Position numbers and translations under genes: made by a program. From CAWIVH01 sp963839475 (GTDB lineage: Bacteria > Acidobacteriota > UBA6911): a DNA stretch of 64,000 nucleotides. This document shows, in pieces, positions 36,580 to 45,880 of the stretch. Within the stretch, counting starts at the first letter, position 1, and every line of letters begins with the position of its first letter. The stretch covers positions 1-64,000 of the forward strand of contig CAWIVH010000012.1 of NCBI GenBank assembly GCA_963839475.1. The letters run 5' to 3'. A model generated the notes under the pieces. The model ran no database searches and had not been told where the DNA came from. It worked only from the letters and a program-made list of their open reading frames with translations.

Positions 36580-39396
36580 TCAATTGACGGCGAAAAGCCG
36601 CTGGAGCAGGGCAGGGCTTAATTCGGCAGCTGGCTCAAACCGCGGGGAAGCTGCGTACTCCATCAGGCTGCGGAGGAATTGCCGAACCTCCGGCTGAGCT
36701 TTGTGGGCGGGCAAATCGCTGGCGCATACGAGAAGTTTTCCCTGTCCGACCCGCCCCTCAAATACAAGGCCAAGCTTGTGGTTTCGATCAAAATTGTCGA
36801 TGACATACACCACAGGGCGAAATCCTGCAGCAGCTTCATCGAGGATCACCGCCCTGGAATTCATGAGAATGTGCCACCATTGCCAGTTGGTGTAGGGCTC
36901 AGTCGGGAACTTGCTGAAAGCCGGATGTTTCGGGTCGCAGAGAATGCCCATGGTTCCCGGCGCCGGCGCGAGCTTCTGGCGTTCTGCGATATCGCGAAAC
37001 ATGGGAAAACACCAGAAATCAGGGGCAAAAAAACCTTGAATGGAGCGGGGCATCGCATTCTGCTGGGGAATATAAAAAACCCGGCTGCCTGATTCCAGCA
37101 ATCCAAGAATGCGGGCATTCAAAGCCCGTGTGAAAATGATCTCGGGCGGTACCGTCTCATCAACATAGGAGGGATAAACCCAAAGGCTGTAATGATTCTC
37201 ATAAGGGGTACCCTCGATCGTCAGCGAAATCTGAAGTTTTTGGGGAGCATCCATGCGGTTCAAAGGGATCCTGATGCGTCCCGCCTCGGTCAGGGCACCC
37301 TGGCCTATGCTGCTGACCGGCAGCCTCCCGAGAGTGACGGTTTTGCCCATGCGGTCGGAGAGATTCCAGGAAACTGCCTTGCCTTCAATCGCGGAGGGAC
37401 CGTAATTCGCGACTTTGACCTCGGCCTCGAAGGTTTCTCCTGCCGTCCAGGTATATCGCTTCATTACAAGCAATGGGACGGTTTCGGAGCAGAATTCCCG
37501 CCACACCTTCGGCTCGATCAATCCTTTGCTGTCCATGAAGGCGTCCAGCATGCCGACCAAGGCAGTGCCCTGGCCCGGAAAATCCTGCAGATCGAGCAAC
37601 TGGAATCCGCCGAAGCGTGGCGTGCGCAAGGCGGCTTCGATTTCCTCGCGATAGCAAAGCGCCGATAAGGATCCTGAAGCTCTGACGAAATAGTCGGCCA
37701 GATCGAGCATGCCCCTGGCTTTGAGCCTTTCCTGGAACACCCCGAAATTGAAAGCCCGGAGCACACCGGTGTATTTGGCAACTTCTTTGAAATTGGGAAA
37801 TGTTTGATACTGGCCGATTTCATGCCCTATGACCGGAACCGGCACATCGGCGATCGCCCTGGAGTAGTCATGTGTTGTTCCCGGTGGCAGCGCCTGGACG
37901 TGGCCCAAAGGCGGATCGGCATGGGAATACGATCCGCGCACAGCACCCTCGGCCCCTTTCCGCGTGCGCATCGTCGTCCAGTAATCGTCTCCCGCAGCAA
38001 AACCGGGTTCATCCAGATCGTAGTTGGATCCCTGCGCATAGAGACGGCGGGGGTCCAGGGCCCGGAGCTCTGCGACGATGCCGGCGCGAGCTTCGCGACC
38101 GCCTCGGAGCTCATTTCCCAGGGCAAGCATGACAAAGGAAGGATGGTTTCCATACTCCCGGAGGATACGGTGGCCTTCAGCGCGGGTGAATTCGGCGGCA
38201 GCCCGATCCCGGGCAAGATCGCCACCGAAATTGGGCAGCTCGGGCTGGAGGTAAATTCCTACGCGGTCAGCCGCAGCAAATGCCGCTTCGGGAGGACACC
38301 AGGAATGAAAGCGGTAGTGATTGATACCGTAGGAGCGGGCCGTCTGGAAAACCTTGATCCAGGCTTCGAGGGCCATGGGAGCATAGCCCGTCAGGGGAAA
38401 AACACAGGCGTCGTTTTTGCCCCGCAAAAAAACCGTCCGGCCATTGAGAACGAATTGGGAGCCGGCAGCGGCGAAATGGCGAAGCCCAAAGTCAGTCTGG
38501 TAATGATCCGAGACACTGCTGCTGGCGGCCTTTCCGCGCATATCGATCGTAAGCCGGTAGAGGGCCGGAGTGAATTCATCCCAATTCTGAGAATCAGCCC
38601 CGAGCTCCAAATCCGCGCTCACCACCCCGCCGTTAACCATTCGATCGAATCGGGCTACAGCCGCTTTGGCAGCACTCCCCGGCAGGGTATTCCATGCCCT
38701 TGCTGACAACTCCACCGTGCCCGAGGCGGGCACACCGCCAAGGATCCCGAAATAGATGTGAACCCGGGCCCTGTGGGATGCAGGATCAGGGTAGATTTGA
38801 ACATGATCCATCCATACCGGATCGGAAGCACGCAGTTCGATGCGCCCCAGGATGCCGTTCCAATCGGTTTGAGTATCTTCGGAAAGCTGATGCCCCCCGT
38901 TCACCGGGGGCTTTTTGCCGTTGTTGACCAGGATCGTCAGCACGTGAGACCCCGGGGCGACCTTGTTGCCAAAATCATAAACGTGCGGAACGGCAAGACT
39001 GACCTGCTCGCCGACCGCTCTGCCGTCCAGCCATACACGGCTGCGCTTGGTTCGTTCCAACAGCAGTGTCAGCCTTTTACCTTTCCATTCCTCGGGGATG
39101 TCCAGGTCGCGCTGATACCACGCTGCCCCGGAGTACGGATTCATCCGGGTCAGGCGGCGTGTCTCGCCGGTAGAAGTGTTTTTGGGACCCTTCGCGGCTT
39201 CGTCGGTGGTCCCCGGGAGCCGGATCCTGTCGGTGAGCGTATTTTTGTGGAGCTCCCGTGTTATCCCGTCACCGGATGGATCGAGGGCGAATCGCCAATC
39301 GCCGGCCAGGGATTTTTGCATTTCCGTGGCTCGTGAAGGCAGCCCCAGCGTGAGGAAAACCAGGATGGACCACAAAAACATACGGGCGCGTTTCAT
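36580..39396 (-). CDS. Secreted glycoside hydrolase family 2 enzyme
   Basis: A signal peptide (FLWSILVFLTLGLPSRA) precedes the GH2 layout: a jelly-roll sugar-binding domain (WYQRDLDIPEEWKGKRLTLL, SRVWLDGRAVG, GILGRIELRA), an immunoglobulin-like domain and a TIM barrel. The acid/base glutamate is E429 in ALGNELRG and the nucleophile is E526 in IGHEIGQY. The C-terminal 300 residues are extra sandwich domains. Members cleave beta-galactosides, beta-mannosides or glucuronides; the exact sugar is not readable. Together with the two sulfatases and the BNR protein it suggests degradation of a sulfated glycan outside the cell. The neighbours upstream are on the same strand but separated by 125 bp. 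Confidence 0.9.
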   Translation of the reverse strand: MKRARMFLWSILVFLTLGLPSRATEMQKSLAGDWRFALDPSGDGITRELHKNTLTDRIRLPGTTDEAAKGPKNTSTGETRRLTRMNPYSGAAWYQRDLDIPEEWKGKRLTLLLERTKRSRVWLDGRAVGEQVSLAVPHVYDFGNKVAPGSHVLTILVNNGKKPPVNGGHQLSEDTQTDWNGILGRIELRASDPVWMDHVQIYPDPASHRARVHIYFGILGGVPASGTVELSARAWNTLPGSAAKAAVARFDRMVNGGVVSADLELGADSQNWDEFTPALYRLTIDMRGKAASSSVSDHYQTDFGLRHFAAAGSQFVLNGRTVFLRGKNDACVFPLTGYAPMALEAWIKVFQTARSYGINHYRFHSWCPPEAAFAAADRVGIYLQPELPNFGGDLARDRAAAEFTRAEGHRILREYGNHPSFVMLALGNELRGGREARAGIVAELRALDPRRLYAQGSNYDLDEPGFAAGDDYWTTMRTRKGAEGAVRGSYSHADPPLGHVQALPPGTTHDYSRAIADVPVPVIGHEIGQYQTFPNFKEVAKYTGVLRAFNFGVFQERLKARGMLDLADYFVRASGSLSALCYREEIEAALRTPRFGGFQLLDLQDFPGQGTALVGMLDAFMDSKGLIEPKVWREFCSETVPLLVMKRYTWTAGETFEAEVKVANYGPSAIEGKAVSWNLSDRMGKTVTLGRLPVSSIGQGALTEAGRIRIPLNRMDAPQKLQISLTIEGTPYENHYSLWVYPSYVDETVPPEIIFTRALNARILGLLESGSRVFYIPQQNAMPRSIQGFFAPDFWCFPMFRDIAERQKLAPAPGTMGILCDPKHPAFSKFPTEPYTNWQWWHILMNSRAVILDEAAAGFRPVVYVIDNFDRNHKLGLVFEGRVGQGKLLVCASDLPAHKAQPEVRQFLRSLMEYAASPRFEPAAELSPALLQRLFAVN

Positions 39397-39521
39397 GAAC
39401 AGGTGCTCACTGTTAGCGTTTAGCGACCATTTCCGAACTTAAATCCACCATGGCCGACTGAAGAGTTTCCTTGCTTTTTTCATCCTGGACGGACGGATTT
39501 TTGGGCGGCCACCCGATGGCA

Positions 39522-40868
39522 CTACCGGGAAACGGGAAAATCCGGAGATTCGGTGCGGCACGAATCCAGCAATCCGGAGATTCTTTTTACTATATCGGCA
39601 TGCTTTGCCGAAACATCTACTTTCTCGCCGGGATCGCCCGCGAGGTCGAAAAGCTCTATCGGCTGGCCTGGATTCAACCGCACTCCCTTCCAGTCTTCCA
39701 TCCGGACCGCCTGGGCAAACCTGCCCTCGTGAAACTCCCAATAGAGAGGCGCATGAGAGGATTGCTTTTTGCCGCTCAGGGCATCGACAAAAGAAGACCC
39801 ATCCAGAGCCTGCGGTGCCGCGCTCCCGCACAGCGCTGCGGCTGTCGGCAGGAAGTCCCAAAACGCAATGACCTGTTCGCTGACCGATCCTGCCGGTACG
39901 ACTCCCGGCCAGCGGGCAATGAAGGGCACCCGGATCCCACCTTCATACAAATCCCTCTTGATGCCACGCAAGGGTCCGCTGCTCCGGAAGAATCCGGGAT
40001 TTCGGCCGCCCTCTTTGTGCGGTCCGTTATCGCTGGTGAAAATTACGAGAGTATTCTGCTCCTGGCCTGCAGCCTTCAGTTGATCGAGTATCCTCCCCAC
40101 ATCGGAATCGAGCCGCGTGACCATGGCGGCGAAATTCTTTTCAGTGTCGGGCCAATCGCGGCTGGAATAGGCGCTATTGTCGGGAACCTCCATCCCGTTC
40201 CCTTTCAACTGCCCGAGCTCATTGTTGGCATGAGGAATCGTGGGCGTGTAATAGATAAAGAATGGCTGCCGGCGCGGGCGTTTAAGAAAATCGAGCACAC
40301 GAAGAGCAAACAGGTCGGGGGCGTATTGTTTTCTCTGGTCAAACCAGTTGGCCGTGAGGAAAAACTCGTCCTGATTCTCCCACAGGTGCTCGGGGTAATA
40401 GTTATGGGCGTGCTGCTGATTCAAATATCCGAAAAAGTGGTCAAATCCGCGGGTATTGGGCACGCTGCCGGTTGCCGGCCCTCCCATTCCCCACTTGCCG
40501 AAGAGCGCGGTTTCATAGCCGGACTTTTTGAGCAGCGAAGCCACGGTGACTTCAGAGGATTTGATGCCAAGCTCCGGCTTTTTGTTGCCCCGGATCGTCG
40601 CGTGCCCGGTATGATACCCCGTCATGAGGCTGCAGCGAGAGGGGGCGCAGACGGTGCTCCCCGCGTATGCCTGGGTGAACCGCATGCCCGAAGCGGCAAG
40701 CCGGTCCAGGTTCGGGGTCAGGATCTGCTGCTGCCCGTAGCAGCCGAGGTCGCCATATCCGAGATCATCCGCCAGAATGAACAGGATGTTGGGCTGTTGC
40801 GCCGATCGGCCCACTCGCGGGGCTGCAATAGCCGCTGCGGATGCCGCAAGAAACTCTCGCCGGTTCAT
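39522..40868 (-). CDS. Tat-exported sulfatase with CAPSR active site
   Basis: The signal MNRREFLAASAAAIAAPR is of the twin-arginine type. The metal pair is in LADDLGYGDLGCYG (D34-D35), and the formylglycine cysteine is C74 in CAPSRCSLMTG. Conserved later blocks are ALFGKWGMG, FFIYYTPTIPHANNE and TSDNGPHKEGG with a lysine in GIKRDLYEGG. It hydrolyses sulfate esters, most likely on a glycan. AGGAGGAG lies directly before the ATG. A long plus-strand frame covers the same bases and is a shadow. It is followed on the same strand, 53 bp upstream, by the BNR protein gene, so these two probably form an operon. Confidence 0.93.
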   Translation of the reverse strand: MNRREFLAASAAAIAAPRVGRSAQQPNILFILADDLGYGDLGCYGQQQILTPNLDRLAASGMRFTQAYAGSTVCAPSRCSLMTGYHTGHATIRGNKKPELGIKSSEVTVASLLKKSGYETALFGKWGMGGPATGSVPNTRGFDHFFGYLNQQHAHNYYPEHLWENQDEFFLTANWFDQRKQYAPDLFALRVLDFLKRPRRQPFFIYYTPTIPHANNELGQLKGNGMEVPDNSAYSSRDWPDTEKNFAAMVTRLDSDVGRILDQLKAAGQEQNTLVIFTSDNGPHKEGGRNPGFFRSSGPLRGIKRDLYEGGIRVPFIARWPGVVPAGSVSEQVIAFWDFLPTAAALCGSAAPQALDGSSFVDALSGKKQSSHAPLYWEFHEGRFAQAVRMEDWKGVRLNPGQPIELFDLAGDPGEKVDVSAKHADIVKRISGLLDSCRTESPDFPVSR

Positions 40869-40921
40869 ATCTCCTCCTAGGATTTGCTAAAAGGTCGCGG
40901 CTCCATCGTCAGGGGGACATT

Positions 40922-42049
40922 TCAGCGGTTCTTCAAGGTCAGGCGCACGGCCAGGATAAAAGGCTGCTCGCCTTCCAGCCAGTGTCCATAGGTGACTGCG
41001 ACGATGGTGCCGTCGGGCAGGACCTCCACACCTGGATAGGCACAATCCGTTCCGCCGAAGTTGTGTTTCAGGCGAATCCGGTACTGCCCTTCGCGGCCCT
41101 GGACTATATCTTCATATTTGCCAACCCAAGCCACCCAATCGCCTCGTGTTTTGCTTTCAAAGGCCATGTCGCGGAAGCTGATGAAGAGGCGGCCATCCGG
41201 AGTATATTTCCCGGTGTGACGATCTCCGGTCAAGGCGCCGGGTAATTCGCGCGGGGTCGACCATGTGCTTCCCTCGTCATTTGAAAACATGACATGGGAA
41301 TTTCGCACCCGCCGGTTCTCCCGCAACAGCATTGCCATTTGTTTGCCGTCCGGCGAGCGGACAATTCCGGGTTCGCAGAGGTGGATCTGGCTGGAAGAGT
41401 AAATCTTCTCGGGTGCGCCCCAGCTCAACCCGCCATCACGGGAGCGCGTACTATACAAGGTCATCGAATCACTGCGAGTGCCCCCGGCCGCAAAAAAGCG
41501 GCCGTCGTCATGAAAGAAGGCGAGATAGTCCCCGTTCTTCAATCGCTCGACGCAACCCATGGCAACGATCCCGCCGAAATCACCAATGGCTTTCAATTCG
41601 GACCAGATGTGCCCATCGTCCTCCGAGACGGACATCCTTACGGGGTAGAGGCCTGAGAACAAGACCAGGCGCCGTTTTCCCTGCCGATCGATCACACGAT
41701 GAAGGGTCGGTGTTTCCAGTGAGGTTTCCCAGGAACGGGGGGTTGGCAGGCGCTCAGACCAGGTCAGGCCGCCATCGGGGCTTCGCTTCATCACAATGGC
41801 CCCTTTCCCGTGCCCTTTAGGATAAACGCAGAGGATGGTCCTGCCATCCTCCAGGAGGACGGTTGAGGGATGCCCGAGGTACTGGCCTTTTTCCTGATCC
41901 ACTACAACCTGCAGCTGCTTTTCTCCATCCAGATCGATGACCGGGATGGAGTAGTCGCGGCGTTGCGGCGCTGCATCCTGCGATCGGGATCCGGTCAACC
42001 CGCTCCAGAATGCAAGTAGCGCTATGAAGGTCAGAATAATTCTTTTCAT
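40922..42049 (-). CDS. Secreted sialidase-like BNR propeller protein
   Basis: A signal peptide (IILTFIALLAFWSGLTGS) is followed by a six-bladed propeller with four clear Asp-box (SxDxGxxW) motifs: SPDGGLTW, SEDDGHIW, SRDGGLSW and SNDEGSTW. The core arginine-rich positions of true sialidases (for example RxP near the start) are not obvious, so the catalytic activity is uncertain. It could be an exo-sialidase, another glycoside hydrolase or a glycan-binding propeller. GGAGG lies before the ATG. It is transcribed just before the sulfatase, supporting a glycan-processing role. Confidence 0.78.
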   Translation of the reverse strand: MKRIILTFIALLAFWSGLTGSRSQDAAPQRRDYSIPVIDLDGEKQLQVVVDQEKGQYLGHPSTVLLEDGRTILCVYPKGHGKGAIVMKRSPDGGLTWSERLPTPRSWETSLETPTLHRVIDRQGKRRLVLFSGLYPVRMSVSEDDGHIWSELKAIGDFGGIVAMGCVERLKNGDYLAFFHDDGRFFAAGGTRSDSMTLYSTRSRDGGLSWGAPEKIYSSSQIHLCEPGIVRSPDGKQMAMLLRENRRVRNSHVMFSNDEGSTWSTPRELPGALTGDRHTGKYTPDGRLFISFRDMAFESKTRGDWVAWVGKYEDIVQGREGQYRIRLKHNFGGTDCAYPGVEVLPDGTIVAVTYGHWLEGEQPFILAVRLTLKNR

Positions 42050-42070
42050 ATTGAATCCTCCCTCCGGAAC

Positions 42071-42188
42071 CTTGGAGCGCTCAAGAGATTAAACCGCGAA
42101 GACCCCGAAGACCCAGAGAATTATAAACATTAATTTTGCGGTCTTAGTGGTCTTAGCGGTTCGATTGATTTTGAGGTCTTTGCCGCAG
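42071..42188. repeat. Inverted-repeat intergenic element, copy 1
   Basis: About 118 bp, nearly the same as 44602-44720 in direct orientation. Inside, a 21-base arm beginning AACCGCGAAGACC pairs with its complement ending TCTTAGCGGTT (about 42092-42112 with 42141-42161, three mismatches), giving a long hairpin. Both copies end in TTTGAGGTCTTTGCCGCAG. It lies upstream of the S46 peptidase gene. Confidence 0.9.
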
Positions 42189-42381
42189 TCGAATCACCTC
42201 GTCAACGGCTTGCGCGGAACCCTGCCCGGTTTGGCAGGGATCCTGTCGATAGCATATTCCGCCAGTGCCGCAAGGTCTATAGATGAATCCCCCATCAAAG
42301 TGCAAGCACAAAGCTGAATGATCAGATGTGGCGGGAAGCCGAGCACTGGCACTATACTGAGCCTTTTCTGGAGGAAAGAAA

Positions 42382-44535
42382 ATGAACACCCGAAAACTGG
42401 GAATCACCGGTTCAGTCCTCGTGTTTGCCTTCCTACTGACCTGCCCGCCTGCTCCGGGCTTCGAAGAAGGGATGTATCCGATCAGCGAACTGGCAAAGCT
42501 GGATTTGAAATCCAAGGGGCTGAAGATCGCTCCGGAGGAGATTTTCGGGTCCGACCGCAACAGCCTGATCTATGCCATCGTGAGCGTCGGTGCGACCGGA
42601 TCATTCGTATCACCCGACGGCCTGTTCGTCACCAATCATCATGTGGCCTTCGGCGCGGTCCAGGCTGCGAGTTCCACGGAGAAGGACTACCTGACCCACG
42701 GGTTCCTTGCCCGAATCCGGAATGAAGAGGTGCAGGCGAGGGGTATGAGGGCAAGGATCACGGAATCATTCCGTGATGTTTCCTCTGAGGTCCTTTCGGC
42801 CGTAAAACCGGAAATGTCCCTGGGTGATCGCACCCGGGCCATAGAAAAGCGGATCAAGGAGATCGTTCTGGAAACCGAAAAACAACTCCCGGGGAAACGG
42901 GCGGAAATCTCAGAGATGTTTATAGGGAGAACCTATGTCCTGTTTGTCTACACCTACCTCAAGGACATCCGGATCGTCTACGTTCCGCCCCTCGCCATCG
43001 GCAATTTTGGCGGAGAGACCGACAATTGGACCTGGCCGCGGCATACGGGCGATTTCTCTTTTCTCCGGGCTTACGTTGCACCCGATGGTTCGCCGGCGGA
43101 TTATTCCAAAAGCAATGTGCCTTTCAAGCCCCGGAGATTTCTCAAGATCGATCCCGCGGGGGTGGCTGAAGGCGATTTCGTCTTCCTAATGGGCTATCCG
43201 GGGCGGACCTATCGCCATTACACGGCAAGCTATATGGCCTACGAGGAGAACTTCCGAATGCCCTATGTTGCCGACTGGTATGCATGGCAGATCGGCCTGA
43301 TGGAAAAGATGGGGGCCGGCAACCCGGCGGTGGCACTCATGCTGGCTGCGAGAATCAAAGGGCTGGCCAACACCATGAAAAACTACCGCGGCAAGCTCAA
43401 AGGCATGGGAAAACTGGGCCTGGTGGATGCCAAGCGGCAGGAGGAAACAAGCCTGCAGAAATACATCGATTCGGACCCCGAGAGAAAGAGGCGTTATGGA
43501 GATGTGCTGCCGGGCATCGACCAGGTCTACGGAGCCCTCAAAAACCGGGCGGAAATGGAAATGATCCTCGAATACCTGCGCTCCAGCATCAACATGTTCC
43601 AATTCGCATGGACGATCCAGGAAGCCGCAACGGAACTCCGGAAACCCGATATCGAACGTGACTCGGCTTATATGGAACGAAATTGGGCACAAACCGTTCA
43701 GCGCCTCCAGTTGGCCAGGAAGAACTTTTATGAACCGGTCGACCGGGAGATTCTCAAAGAGCTTTTGCGGCGGGCGCTTCATTTGAAGGGATCGAGGATC
43801 AACGCGCTTGACGACTTTTTTAAAGGCGGCCGGTCGGAAGATGCTTTCATTGCCGATGCCTACAAGAACTCCCGGTTGAACGATGAAAATTACCTTAGCG
43901 ATGCCTTGAAAAAAACTCCGGAGCAGGTTCAGGCGATGCACGATCCGTTTGTGGAGTTGGCCCAGGCACTGGTTCCAGCCTACAAAGAGTTGAAGGAAGC
44001 GCAAAACTCACGCAAAGGGGCGCTCGACACCTATTTTGCCCGGCTGGTCGATATCAAGGAAAAATTCCTCGGCAAAAATTTCATCCCTGATGCCAACAGC
44101 ACCTTGCGTCTGACCTACGGACACATCAAGGGCTATTCTCCGGCTGATGCCGTCCGTTTCGGCCCGTTCACCTCTCTCTCGGGCGTTGTGGAAAAAACTG
44201 ACCGCGAGCCCCCTTTCAACACTCCGGCAAAACTGGTCAGTCTGAGCAAATCGAAGGATTTCGGCCGCTTCGCGAACCCGGCCCTCAAAGACGTCCCTGT
44301 TTGCATGCTCTACGATGCGGATACCACAGGGGGGAACAGTGGCAGCCCGGTGCTGAACGGCAAAGGGGAACTCATCGGCGTAAACTTCGACCGTACTTAC
44401 GACGCCACCATCAATGATTACGCCTGGAGTGAAAGCTACAGCCGGTCCATCGGCGTCGACATCCGGTACGTCCTTTGGGTCGCACAAAAATTCTCCGGAG
44501 CTCAAGCCCTGCTCACGGAATTGGGCATCCAATAA
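42382..44535 (+). CDS. S46 family dipeptidyl-peptidase (DPP7/DPP11 type)
   Basis: After a signal peptide (GSVLVFAFLLTCPPAPG) the chymotrypsin-like fold of family S46 is clear. The catalytic His lies in LFVTNHHVAF (H86-H87), the Asp in the block NWTWPRHTGDF, and the Ser in TGGNSGSPVL. The helical domain between them fits the family length of about 720. The substrate-pocket residue after VNFD is Arg (VNFDRTYD). DPP11 enzymes, which cut after Asp or Glu, have Arg there, while DPP7 has Gly; I therefore infer acidic specificity. The enzyme removes dipeptides from protein fragments outside the cytoplasm. GGAGGAAAG precedes the ATG. The gene is flanked by two direct copies of a hairpin repeat. Confidence 0.92.
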   Translation: MNTRKLGITGSVLVFAFLLTCPPAPGFEEGMYPISELAKLDLKSKGLKIAPEEIFGSDRNSLIYAIVSVGATGSFVSPDGLFVTNHHVAFGAVQAASSTEKDYLTHGFLARIRNEEVQARGMRARITESFRDVSSEVLSAVKPEMSLGDRTRAIEKRIKEIVLETEKQLPGKRAEISEMFIGRTYVLFVYTYLKDIRIVYVPPLAIGNFGGETDNWTWPRHTGDFSFLRAYVAPDGSPADYSKSNVPFKPRRFLKIDPAGVAEGDFVFLMGYPGRTYRHYTASYMAYEENFRMPYVADWYAWQIGLMEKMGAGNPAVALMLAARIKGLANTMKNYRGKLKGMGKLGLVDAKRQEETSLQKYIDSDPERKRRYGDVLPGIDQVYGALKNRAEMEMILEYLRSSINMFQFAWTIQEAATELRKPDIERDSAYMERNWAQTVQRLQLARKNFYEPVDREILKELLRRALHLKGSRINALDDFFKGGRSEDAFIADAYKNSRLNDENYLSDALKKTPEQVQAMHDPFVELAQALVPAYKELKEAQNSRKGALDTYFARLVDIKEKFLGKNFIPDANSTLRLTYGHIKGYSPADAVRFGPFTSLSGVVEKTDREPPFNTPAKLVSLSKSKDFGRFANPALKDVPVCMLYDADTTGGNSGSPVLNGKGELIGVNFDRTYDATINDYAWSESYSRSIGVDIRYVLWVAQKFSGAQALLTELGIQ

Positions 44536-44601
44536 AATGGGGAAAGGATCCCGAATTCATACATTCCGGCGAGGATGAGACTCGGCGGGCCCGCCGGGAA
44601 A

Positions 44602-44720
44602 CTTGGCACGCTCGACGGATTGAACCGCGAAGGCCACGAAGACCACAGAGCATTATAAACAATAGTTTTGCGGTCTTAGTGGACTTAGCGGTTCGATTGA
44701 TTTTGAGGTCTTTGCCGCAG
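44602..44720. repeat. Inverted-repeat intergenic element, copy 2
   Basis: Second copy of the 42071-42188 element, same orientation, about 119 bp, including the arms beginning TTGAACCGCGAAGGCC and ending GACTTAGCGGTTCGATTG and the same TTTGAGGTCTTTGCCGCAG tail. It lies downstream of the S46 gene. The gap 44536-44914 holds nothing else I recognise. Confidence 0.9.
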
Positions 44721-44914
44721 GTGGATGACTCCCGCCGTGCGCTAGTCCAAATTTCTGTTTTCAATAAACCACGCGGGCGTGGCAGGAACTCTCTGGAGAA
44801 ACAGAAAATCAGGCTCTTTGACTCCTGACAGCAGCGCAACAATTAAAAGCCACGCCGGCCGCAGCGCAAAGTCTTAGACAAATGGCCATCCAATTGTGTA
44901 GCTTTCACCTCATC

Positions 44915-45865
44915 ATGACTCCAGAGACTCCAGACATCGATTATTTTTCCTGCGACGATGGATTGCGCATTTATCGGCGACGATGGCTTCTTCGGGCACA
45001 GCCCAAGGCCGTTGTGCACATCGCTCACGGCTTGGGAGAACACAGCCGGCGTTACGACGAAGTGGCGCAGCACCTGGCGCGGCATGGATACTGTGTTTAC
45101 TCCCACGATCACCGCGGCCACGGGCAGACTGCCGGTCGACCGGAGAATTTGGGCATATTCGCCGAAAAAAACGGCTGGGAGCGCGCCGTGGCTGACCTGC
45201 GGCTTCTGCTCGAGGATGAACGTAAGCTGCATCCTGCCCTTCCCCTGGTGCTTTTCGGGCACTCCATGGGATCCTTCATGGCGCAACAAATGATGTACCA
45301 GCATGGCGACCGGTTCGATGGCTGCATTCTTTCCGGATCCACTGGAGAGGCGGGGCCCAGAGTCCACCTGCTACGGGCTTTAGCCTTGGTGGAACGCTTG
45401 CGGATAGGATCCCGTGGGAGAAGCGTGCTGATGCACAGGCTTTCCCTGGCCAACGCCAATCGCGCCTTCAAACCGCTCAAGACCGATTTCGACTGGCTCT
45501 CACGGGACGTTGAGGCGGTTGCACGCTATATCGCGGATCCTTATTGCGGATTTGTTGGAACCACGAGCTTGTGGCTGGACCTGCTCGACGGTGCACTTTT
45601 CATAGCCGACCCTGCAAACAGGCAAAAAGCACCGAAGAATATGCCGGTCTATATTTTCGCCGGGACCAAGGACCCGGTCAGCCATGGCTGCCGCGCCCTG
45701 GAATCTCTTGTCACTGCTTACAAAAAAGCGGGGATGGCGGACGTCCAATTCCGCTTTTATCGAGATGGGCGGCACGAAATGCTGAATGAATTGAATCGCG
45801 ACGAGGTCGTTCGCGATCTGACGGATTGGCTTGAAATGACTGTGTCGAAACTGAGTGCGAGATAG
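44915..45865 (+). CDS. Monoacylglycerol-lipase-type alpha/beta hydrolase
   Basis: The fold is marked by VVHIAHGLGEHSRRYDEVA, the segment YCVYSHDHRGHG, the nucleophile elbow VLFGHSMGS (Ser in GHSMG), the acid in FAGTKDPVSHG and the His in YRDGRHEML. This set is typical of bacterial monoacylglycerol lipase/lysophospholipase-type hydrolases of about 300 residues. No signal peptide is seen, so it should act in the cytoplasm on monoglycerides or other short esters. The ATG at 44915 fits the family start better than an upstream one at 44882. It precedes the HAMP protein gene by 15 bp, so both may be cotranscribed. Confidence 0.87.
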   Translation: MTPETPDIDYFSCDDGLRIYRRRWLLRAQPKAVVHIAHGLGEHSRRYDEVAQHLARHGYCVYSHDHRGHGQTAGRPENLGIFAEKNGWERAVADLRLLLEDERKLHPALPLVLFGHSMGSFMAQQMMYQHGDRFDGCILSGSTGEAGPRVHLLRALALVERLRIGSRGRSVLMHRLSLANANRAFKPLKTDFDWLSRDVEAVARYIADPYCGFVGTTSLWLDLLDGALFIADPANRQKAPKNMPVYIFAGTKDPVSHGCRALESLVTAYKKAGMADVQFRFYRDGRHEMLNELNRDEVVRDLTDWLEMTVSKLSAR

Positions 45866-45880
45866 CGTTGGGAGAATATT

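Noticed and set aside
39471..40880. 469-residue plus-strand frame covering the sulfatase gene
   Set aside because: It is antisense to a complete sulfatase with all active-site motifs and its own translation signals; the open antisense frame is a GC-bias effect.
42340..42381. Possible sigma-54 site (TGGCAC) before the S46 gene
   Set aside because: The GC dinucleotide is two bases too far from GG, so the spacing fails; a sigma-70 type TATACT is as likely.
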